NCBI GenBank assembly: GCA_022563625.1
Contig: JADFNA010000137.1
Location: 1-5,619, forward strand
DNA: 5,619 bases
Reading direction: 5' to 3'
From: Candidatus Zixiibacteriota bacterium
Lineage (GTDB): Bacteria; Zixibacteria; MSB-5A5; GN15; JACZUZ01
Below the pieces are notes generated by a model. It saw only the letters and a program-made list of their open reading frames with translations, had not been told where the DNA came from and made no database searches. Position 1 is the stretch's first letter; every line of letters starts with the position of its first letter. The position numbers and the translations under genes are program-made. Positions 1 through 4,841 of this stretch are shown piece after piece.

Positions 1-716
1 ACATCAACACCCCGCCCCCCAGTCCATTCCTTGACGCGCTCAACGAAGTCCTCATTGCGTGTGTTGATGACAAGGTCAGCTCCGAGCGTTTTGGCAAACT
101 CGCCCTTGGCATCGCTGCGTACAGTCGTAGCGACATCTGCGCCCAATGCTTTGGCGACCTGGATTTGCATGCTTCCAGAACCAGAAGCCCCTGAATGAAT
201 CAAAACTCTGTCGCCAGCTTTCACTTCGCCAATCACCTTAAGAGCATGAACAGCGGTCCCTAAAGGCACCGGGAGTGTTGCCACCTCTTCAGGTTTTAGC
301 CCAGTTTCATCCTTGATAAGGGCGTATGCGGGCGCTACCATGAACTGAGTATATGTTCCTGAAATGTGCAAACCCGGCAAGGCAAAGCTTGGAGCGGTAA
401 CTGTAGGACGAATTGACGTCTCCTCTTCTTTTTGCGCATATCCCGGAACTACAATTACTCGCTCACCGATTTGAAAACCGGTGACAGCTTCACCAAGTTC
501 AGCTATCTCGCCAGCGGCATCTGCGCCCAAAATGTGAGGAAAGGGCAACTCAGGAACGATTGATCCTTCACGGATATAATGATCCAAACGCTCGACCCCA
601 GCCGCGAGAACTTTGACTAATATATGGCCAGGTTTTGGACTTGGCCGTTCGATGTCTTCGAGTTTGAGCACGTCAAAATCGCCGAATTCGTGTATGACCG
701 CCGCTTTCATTTTCAT
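1..716 (-). CDS. Quinone oxidoreductase-like MDR family protein (zinc-free), C-terminus off the window
   Basis: The visible part is 238 codons from ATG at 716; the frame is still open at base 1, so roughly the last 90-110 residues of a usual 320-350 residue enzyme are missing. The N-terminal GroES-like domain (about residues 1-130) contains PHILGADAAGE and the GERVIVVPGY turn. The nucleotide-binding Rossmann motif is HSGASGSGSMQIQVAKALGA at about 174-193, which in this family binds NAD(P)H. There is no cysteine in the visible part: the catalytic zinc Cys is replaced in AAGVERLD, and the structural-zinc lobe (about 92-118) lacks its four Cys. This places it with the zinc-independent quinone oxidoreductase/enoyl reductase branch, a soluble enzyme reducing quinones or activated alkenes; the substrate cannot be read from sequence. 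The start is chosen because AGGA lies 7 nt upstream; a second ATG two codons later is less well spaced. It has its own promoter at 798-825 and no visible functional link to its neighbours. Confidence 0.9.
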   Translation of the reverse strand, partial: MKMKAAVIHEFGDFDVLKLEDIERPSPKPGHILVKVLAAGVERLDHYIREGSIVPELPFPHILGADAAGEIAELGEAVTGFQIGERVIVVPGYAQKEEETSIRPTVTAPSFALPGLHISGTYTQFMVAPAYALIKDETGLKPEEVATLPVPLGTAVHALKVIGEVKAGDRVLIHSGASGSGSMQIQVAKALGADVATTVRSDAKGEFAKTLGADLVINTRNEDFVERVKEWTGGRGVD

Positions 717-790
717 TGTCTTTTCCTTTTGTTTCTTGTTACTATCGCTGAGTAGCTCCCAGCGTCTGACCAGCCCTCATTACTTGTACG

Positions 791-910
791 ACACGTTAAC
801 TTACGCCCACCATCGATATTGTCAAGCGAAAGCATGCTTATCCAGCCCGACCCCGGTACACCCGAGCCAGGGACTCCGGGCGGGTGATAGGAGGAGGCTC
901 AAGTCCCAAT
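791..910 (-). repeat. Dispersed intergenic repeat, copy 1 (carries promoter)
   Basis: This stretch matches 4708-4830. From 798 to 865 the alignment with 4715-4782 needs no gaps (constant offset 3917), and I count 54 of 68 identical bases. Two blocks are perfect: 17 nt at 821-837 (the -35 edge plus GCGAAAGCATGC) and 22 nt at 844-865 (containing ACCCCGGTACACCC). Beyond 865 similarity continues weakly, with CCAATA near 904-910 matching 4824-4829 after a one-base shift. Both copies lie between the stop codon of a dockerin gene and the start of the next gene. Possible roles are a shared regulatory region, a MITE-like dispersed element, or a duplicated gene-end segment. Confidence 0.75.
798..825 (-). 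promoter_or_regulatory. Sigma70-like promoter of the oxidoreductase gene
   Basis: On the minus strand TTGACA (825-820) is followed after 16 nt by TAAGTT (803-798). Transcription would start near 791, giving a leader of about 75 nt before the ATG at 716. The leader holds a weak hairpin (CGCTG/CAGCG, 746-764) and an AGGA ribosome site. The -35 is a perfect consensus match. The -10 fits the TAnnTT form described for Bacteroidetes-type sigma factors better than TATAAT. The promoter belongs to a repeat whose second copy gives an equivalent promoter at 4715-4742 with the same spacing, which strengthens the call. The start site itself is inferred. Confidence 0.65.
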
Positions 911-1093
911 AGCGGAGGCAGTCCGACCGTCCGGGGAGTCCCGTTGCACGCGGGGGGGGATTGTGGAATGAGTGCAGGGGTTGGGCGATGTTTGCTCTTC
1001 GAGATCAAAAAATCGGTGAAGAAGGTAGGTGAAAAGGATTGTTTATCATCCCTCCCGCCGTCTTGCACTATTACGCTGAAGCGGTTTTCGTCA
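911..1093. other. Intergenic stretch without recognised content
   Basis: This lies between the dockerin gene stop (tandem TGA TGA on the minus strand) and repeat copy 1. The second dockerin gene has only about a dozen bases in the equivalent place, so about 180 bp is extra here. I see an eight-G run (952-959), a short T-run on the minus strand (about 1007-1012) without a preceding stem, and an 8-nt inverted pair with 870-877 (935-942) that is no better than chance. No coding frame, RNA gene or convincing terminator is supported. Confidence 0.5.
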
Positions 1094-3511
1094 TCAGCAG
1101 CCCATACCGGTCGGTCCACAAATTGGCGGCGAACCACCCGCGAAAATGCGCGCGATCAAGAAGGTCGCATCAGCAATGTTGACACTTCCGTCACCGTTAG
1201 CGTCCCCTTCCTCACAACACGGAGGCGCCGAACCTCCCGCAAAAATGCGCGCGATCAAGTATGTCACGTCTGCGATATTGATGTTGCCATTGTTGTCCGC
1301 GTCACCGGGTGTATCACAACAGGTTGCGTTCCCTTCACTGAGATTTAACAAGATTGAAACATTATCCGAGCCTGAGTTCGCCACAACCAGATCATTGTCT
1401 CCATCATTATCCAAATCCGCAGAAAATACTGACCGTGAACCGTTACCCACTCCATAGTCCACCGCCTGCTGAAAAGTCCCATCTCCGTTGTTCCGGAGAA
1501 TAGACACATTGTGTGAAGACGTGTTTGCTATCGCCAGATCTTTATCTCCGTCCCCATCCAGATCCGCCGCGAAAACCGAACGCGGGAACGACCCAACTTC
1601 GTAGTTAATGGCCGGATCAAATGTTCCATTTCCTCTGTTTCGTAGAATGGAAATGTCGTTGGATGTTGTATTTGCTATCGCCAAGTCATCAGAGCCGTCA
1701 CCATCGAAATCGGCAGCATACACAGAAGAAGCGTAGTCGCCCACCGCGTAAGTGACCGGGGGCTGAAATATCGCCAGTCCATTGTTCAGCAGAATAGATA
1801 CGTTGTCCGAAAATCCATTTGCGACAGCTAAATCCATATCTCCATCACCATCAAGATCAGCCGCGAAAATATATGATGCATTGCCACCCGCATTGTAGTT
1901 TACTGGTGGTTGAAATGAGGCGTTTCCATCGTTAAGTAAAATCGATACATTTAAGCCCACGCCATTGGCCACGGCCAGGTCAACGTCTCCATCACCATCA
2001 AGATCAGACGCTGCCACTGACAGGGGACCTACTCCAGCCGGAAAGTTTAATGCGGGTTGAAATGTTCCATCACCATTGTTTCTCAGGACAGAAACGTCAT
2101 TACTAAATCTGTTTGCCACTACAAGGTCAATATCACTATCGGAATCAAGGTCAGCGGCGAGAACAGATGAGGGAAAGGCGCCTGCCGCATAATTCACCGC
2201 TAGCCCAAAAGTCCCGTCACCATCATTCAGCAGAGTCGAGATATCACCGGTCAAATAGTTGGCCAGAACAATGTCTTTGGCGCCGTCGCCATCGAAATCA
2301 GCTACAAAAACTGAGATAGGATGATTGCCGACGTCATAATTCACGGCAGCGGGAAAGGTCACATCGCCATTGTTCAGCAATACAGAGACACCGGTCGCAT
2401 TCCTGTTGGCCGCAGCCACATCATTGTCTCCATCATTGTCAAAATCCGCAATGTGAATTGAATGTGGGCTATCACCGGCGTTATAGGTCACCTGTAATGT
2501 GAATGTTCCGTCCCCATTGTTCAGGAGGACGGAAATATCACCGGAAAACGCGTTGCCAAAGGCAAGGTCTAGATCACCATCACGGTCGAGATCGGAGGCA
2601 AAGACTGACGAAGGCCCATTCCCCACGCTGTATTCAGCGGCCGGCGTCAGGGACCCATTTCCGTCGTTTAACAGGATCGACACGGTGGAAGAGTATATGT
2701 TGGCCACGGCCAGGTCATTATCTCCATCACCGTCAATATCCGCCACGAAGACCGACGTCGGACCGTTTCCAACATCGTAGTTCACCGCCGCCTGAAACGT
2801 CCCATCACCGTTATTCAGCAAAACAGAAACATTGTCGGAATAAGTATTCGTCACCGCCAGGTCATTGTCCCCGTCCATATCTAAATCTGCCGCAAAAACA
2901 GATGATGAACCCTCTCCTACGATGTAACTCACCGAGGCTTGAAAGCTTCCATCGCCAGTATTCAACATGACAGAGACTTTGTTGGTAAACTCATTGCTTA
3001 CCGCCAGGTCGTCAAAGCCGTCTCCATTAAGGTCGGCCGCATAGAGGCTGAGAACTGTTGGACCATCTCCTAAGAATGTGACACCATCGCCGACTAGGTA
3101 ATTTGCCGCTGGCAGAAACACACCATTACCATCGTTGAACAATATGGAAATCGTGTCGGCAGGTGTAAGCGCTTCCTGAATCGCGCTGCCTCGCGCTACT
3201 GCAATATCTTCATTGCCGTCTCCGTTGAAGTCAGCCACAAATACATCCGACAAAAAGTTTCCAACAACGTATTCTGCGCCAAGTTGGAATGTTCCATCAC
3301 CATTGTTTAGCAAAATAGTAACCGCGGCGGCGGACGCATCCCCGACCACCAGGTCAATGTCCCCGTCGCCATCTAAGTCACCTGAAACAACTGATGTAAG
3401 ATTATCTCCGAACCGATAGTCAATTCTGGCCTCAAATAGTGGCGGAAATGCATGCCCAAACGAAAGGCACAGTAGTGGCGACAGTAAACCGATAAAAACT
3501 TTCTTATTCAT
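1094..3511 (-). CDS. Exported 14-repeat VCBS/FG-GAP propeller protein with C-terminal dockerin pair
   Basis: This 805-residue protein begins with a signal peptide (MNKK, hydrophobic FIGLLSPLLCLSF, cleavage after GHA at about residue 21). Residues about 26-727 hold fourteen FG-GAP/VCBS units, each with a DxDGDGDxDLAVAN calcium loop and an SILLNNGDGTF strand. The loop starts fall at residues 45, 94, 160, 209, 258, 307, 356, 405, 454, 503, 552, 601, 650 and 699, a period of 49 except for one interval of 66. Such units form beta-propeller blades in integrin-like folds, so two seven-bladed propellers are the natural reading. Residues 731-805 are a dockerin pair with two good calcium loops (DADNNGNINIAD and DANGDGSVNIAD) and cysteines around each. 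The ATG is supported by GGAGG five nt upstream and a promoter at 3544-3571. The likely location is the outer surface or secreted. The ligand is unknown; adhesion or carbohydrate/protein binding is inferred. Codon use and frame are intact throughout. Confidence 0.9.
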   Translation of the reverse strand: MNKKVFIGLLSPLLCLSFGHAFPPLFEARIDYRFGDNLTSVVSGDLDGDGDIDLVVGDASAAAVTILLNNGDGTFQLGAEYVVGNFLSDVFVADFNGDGNEDIAVARGSAIQEALTPADTISILFNDGNGVFLPAANYLVGDGVTFLGDGPTVLSLYAADLNGDGFDDLAVSNEFTNKVSVMLNTGDGSFQASVSYIVGEGSSSVFAADLDMDGDNDLAVTNTYSDNVSVLLNNGDGTFQAAVNYDVGNGPTSVFVADIDGDGDNDLAVANIYSSTVSILLNDGNGSLTPAAEYSVGNGPSSVFASDLDRDGDLDLAFGNAFSGDISVLLNNGDGTFTLQVTYNAGDSPHSIHIADFDNDGDNDVAAANRNATGVSVLLNNGDVTFPAAVNYDVGNHPISVFVADFDGDGAKDIVLANYLTGDISTLLNDGDGTFGLAVNYAAGAFPSSVLAADLDSDSDIDLVVANRFSNDVSVLRNNGDGTFQPALNFPAGVGPLSVAASDLDGDGDVDLAVANGVGLNVSILLNDGNASFQPPVNYNAGGNASYIFAADLDGDGDMDLAVANGFSDNVSILLNNGLAIFQPPVTYAVGDYASSVYAADFDGDGSDDLAIANTTSNDISILRNRGNGTFDPAINYEVGSFPRSVFAADLDGDGDKDLAIANTSSHNVSILRNNGDGTFQQAVDYGVGNGSRSVFSADLDNDGDNDLVVANSGSDNVSILLNLSEGNATCCDTPGDADNNGNINIADVTYLIARIFAGGSAPPCCEEGDANGDGSVNIADATFLIARIFAGGSPPICGPTGMGC
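1137..1259 (-). repeat. 24-bp direct repeat inside the dockerin coding region
   Basis: Bases 1137-1160 and 1236-1259 match at 23 of 24 positions (core AAAATGCGCGCGATCAAG on the plus strand), 99 bp apart. They encode the shared LIARIFAGG helix end of the two dockerin halves. The near-identity suggests fairly recent duplication or conversion between the halves of this one module; the flanking codons differ more. Confidence 0.7.
1331..3397 (-). repeat. Fourteen tandem 147-bp units encoding propeller blades
   Basis: The units are in-frame and recur every 147 bp (49 codons); unit 2 carries 17 extra codons. At DNA level they are diverged, with recurring plus-strand phrases such as CCATCACCATCAAGATC and GTTCAGCA(G/A)AA. 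The array is therefore old, or kept for protein structure, and not a recent expansion. Unit 9 has a weakened calcium loop (DSDSDID) and unit 7 has NGDVTF in place of NGDGTF. Confidence 0.85.
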
Positions 3512-3543
3512 ACGGCCCTCCCCTCATTGCCTTACCTGTCTAG

Positions 3544-3571
3544 AATATAGCGATCCACAAGCATATCGCAA
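3544..3571 (-). promoter_or_regulatory. Sigma70-like promoter of the propeller-dockerin gene
   Basis: On the minus strand TTGCGA (3571-3566) and TATATT (3549-3544) are separated by 16 nt, the same spacer as at the other two promoters. The bases before the -35 (CGCTTG) are shared with both other sites. The start would be near 3537, about 25 nt before the ATG at 3511, with GGGGAGGG as ribosome site. The 22-nt upstream block found at the other two promoters is absent here. Confidence 0.5.
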
Positions 3572-3586
3572 GCGCTAATCGGCGAC

Positions 3587-3884
3587 TGACCTGACCCCAA
3601 AAATCGTCCAGTGTGAATAGAATTTGACTCGCCCCCGTGCGCTTTCTGAGAGAGGATCCATGTTCAATCTGGCAACGGCTCTGTCAGGCGTGCCGTCCGT
3701 CTGATTTTAGGAGGGAATCGACGGCGCTTTCGTACGGCGCTGGAAAGTAATCTCGAAATCGGGCTGATAGAAGAACCTGTCCTGCCGCCCCGGGAGTACC
3801 GTGGCGTTGGGCGGGTGATAAGAACTGTTTATGCCAGCCAAGATACTACCTCTCAAACTGAACTGGATTTTGGGTGGCCGGTCA
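3587..3884. mobile_element. Possible decayed insertion-sequence remnant or MITE, about 298 bp
   Basis: This intergenic region between the barrel gene and the propeller gene is bounded by imperfect inverted repeats. The left end reads TGACCTGACCCCAAAAATCG followed by TCCAGT. The right end, read inward on the minus strand, is TGACCGGCCACCCAAAATCC followed by AGT. Shared blocks in order are TGACC, CCCAAAA and TCCAGT, with small gaps between them. Ends starting TG and rich in CCCCAAAA are common in IS3-type elements, by memory and unchecked. There is no transposase frame inside, and I see no matching target duplication (GAC on the left, TAA on the right). The interior also holds a small GC-rich hairpin (3786-3806, one mismatch, 5-nt loop, no T-run) and no believable gene. 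The right end overlaps the stop codon of the barrel gene. Chance similarity is possible. Confidence 0.3.
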
Positions 3885-4649
3885 TAAAAAGAAACTTATC
3901 CCAGCATCAACGGCAATATACTGAACATCGAAACCAACCACAGGGCTTGAAAAGCCCTTGACTTGAGCATCCTCGACAAACGAATGATTGTAGGCCAGTT
4001 GACCATTTATACTTATAAGATTAGAGACTCTCCAGAGGACGCCGGTTCCAAGCATCAACGCCATTCCTCCATCGGTTGTCACAGTAAAAGTAGGCTCTTC
4101 AAACTTGAGTACGGTCCAGCCAAGTCCGAATTTTCCATAGGGGAACCAGTCCCCGCCGGTTGCCAGAGTATACTTAATGAAGCCGCCAGCTGTGTGAACG
4201 TTGGTTTGAGGGATGTCACCAAAATCTTTATCAAAATCTTTATCGCCGTAGACGCCACCCCAGAGGGCCAATCCTATCGACACCTGTTTTGCAAAGTACC
4301 ATTCAAATTCTAAAACGACATCGATGCCACCGGATTTGTTATTTCCTCCAGAGGAACTGGAAAAATCGCTTATCGGAAAACCCGGACCGGTAAAAATTGA
4401 CAAAACTAAACGATTCTCGAAAAGTTCATCCATTGCATCTGAGACCCGCAAGGCTCGGTCAATTTTGTACTCCCTTGGAATATATACCATACCGGGCGAC
4501 GGGCGAGGGGTAGTTGGGTGTTCTGGATGCGACACCATTGGTCCAGAACGTGGTGATACATTCTGTTCAATCTGCGCATTAGCATCTTTAGAGAGAAAAG
4601 ACCCCAACAGAACAACCACTAAAGTCCATTTTAACATCTGCGTTTTCAT
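3882..4649 (-). CDS. Outer-membrane beta-barrel protein
   Basis: This 255-residue protein has a clear signal peptide: MKTQMLK, hydrophobic WTLVVVLLGSFLS, cleavage after ANA at about residue 25. A proline-rich spacer (about 30-60, PTTPRPSPG) follows. From about residue 79 alternating hydrophobic strands run to the end (NRLVLSIFTGPGFPISDF, VVLEFEWYFAKQVSIGLALW, FIKYTLATGGDWFPYGKFGL, and so on), with turns rich in G, N and D. The protein ends VDAGISFFL, an aromatic terminus of the kind the Bam machinery recognises, although the final residue is Leu. This fits an OmpA/OmpX-like small porin-type or structural barrel; no specific family name is justified. The open frame extends upstream to a GTG at 4709, but that lies at or before the predicted transcription start (about 4708). 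I therefore use the ATG at 4649 that begins the signal peptide; its ribosome site is weak (AGAG, 5 nt away). A TTG at 4679 behind GGAGGG is a less likely alternative. The gene is transcribed from its own promoter at 4715-4742. Confidence 0.8.
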   Translation of the reverse strand: MKTQMLKWTLVVVLLGSFLSKDANAQIEQNVSPRSGPMVSHPEHPTTPRPSPGMVYIPREYKIDRALRVSDAMDELFENRLVLSIFTGPGFPISDFSSSSGGNNKSGGIDVVLEFEWYFAKQVSIGLALWGGVYGDKDFDKDFGDIPQTNVHTAGGFIKYTLATGGDWFPYGKFGLGWTVLKFEEPTFTVTTDGGMALMLGTGVLWRVSNLISINGQLAYNHSFVEDAQVKGFSSPVVGFDVQYIAVDAGISFFL

Positions 4650-4664
4650 TGCAACTCTTTTTTT

Positions 4665-4702
4665 GATTCGTTTTTCCAAGAACTGACCACCCTCCACGAA
4701 TC
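4665..4702 (-). promoter_or_regulatory. Stem-loop in the 5' leader of the barrel-protein gene
   Basis: GATTCGT and ACGAATC (plus strand 4665-4671 and 4696-4702) form a perfect 7-bp inverted repeat with a 24-nt loop. It would begin a few nt from the predicted mRNA 5' end and finish 15 nt before the ATG. The loop contains GGAGGG. It could act as an mRNA-stabilising 5' stem, as known for enteric ompA, or as a protein operator. Only the inverted repeat itself is seen directly. Confidence 0.4.
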
Positions 4703-4707
4703 GTACC

Positions 4708-4830
4708 ACTTGTTAAGTTAGCCTGGCTATCGACACAGTCAAGCGAAAGCATGCCTTCCTAGCCCGACCCCGGTACACCCGACTCAGTGATTCCAGGCGC
4801 GCAGGAGGAGAAGGTTCCCGGGGCCAATAA
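4708..4830 (-). repeat. Dispersed intergenic repeat, copy 2 (carries promoter)
   Basis: This is the partner of 791-910. Identical blocks lie at 4738-4754 (17 nt) and 4761-4782 (22 nt), with a 6-nt variable gap between them of the same length as in copy 1. It starts only about 12 nt after the stop of the cupredoxin-dockerin gene and ends at the transcription start of the barrel gene. No terminator-like stem with a T-run is visible, so read-through from the upstream gene is possible. Confidence 0.75.
4715..4742 (-). promoter_or_regulatory. Sigma70-like promoter of the barrel-protein gene
   Basis: On the minus strand TTGACT (4742-4737), 16 nt, then TAACTT (4720-4715). The start is predicted near 4708, with a leader of about 59 nt to the ATG at 4649. 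It is positioned identically to the promoter in repeat copy 1, and both have TAA(G/C)TTAAC at the -10, so the two support each other. Confidence 0.65.
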
Positions 4831-4841
4831 GCTCGTGTCAG

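Noticed and set aside
952..959. Run of eight G as a possible G-quadruplex
   Set aside because: A single run without three further G-tracts at suitable spacing.
838..1137. 99-residue minus-strand open frame after the propeller gene
   Set aside because: It starts inside the dockerin codons in another frame and runs through intergenic DNA and the repeat; no ribosome site or recognisable domain. A similar shadow at 4838-5065 arises from the duplicated dockerin DNA.
884..1457. Plus-strand open frames over the dockerin end (154 and 103 residues)
   Set aside because: They mirror the real minus-strand gene, have composition driven by its codon pattern (for example a duplicated MRAIK segment from the 24-bp repeat), and lack homology to anything I recognise.
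1331..3397. Regularly spaced repeats that could suggest a CRISPR or satellite array
   Set aside because: The period is 147 bp in frame with an intact coding sequence, repeats are diverged at silent sites, and the protein units match FG-GAP/VCBS blades.
3656..3705. Short plus-strand frame with AGAGAGGATCC ahead of ATG (MFNLATALSGVPSV)
   Set aside because: Only 14 codons before TGA; too short and unsupported, although the ribosome-site-like spacing caught the eye.
3786..3806. GC-rich hairpin as terminator of the barrel gene
   Set aside because: The 8-bp stem has one mismatch and no T-run follows on the minus strand, so an intrinsic terminator is not supported.
3700..3880. About 60 open codons on the minus strand reading ...RQDRFFYQPDFEITFQRR...
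   Set aside because: No ATG or good start, no ribosome site, no family recognised, and it lies in a possible decayed element.
4650..4709. Longer form of the barrel protein starting at GTG 4709
   Set aside because: It would put a charged 20-residue extension before a perfect signal peptide, and the GTG coincides with the predicted transcription start.
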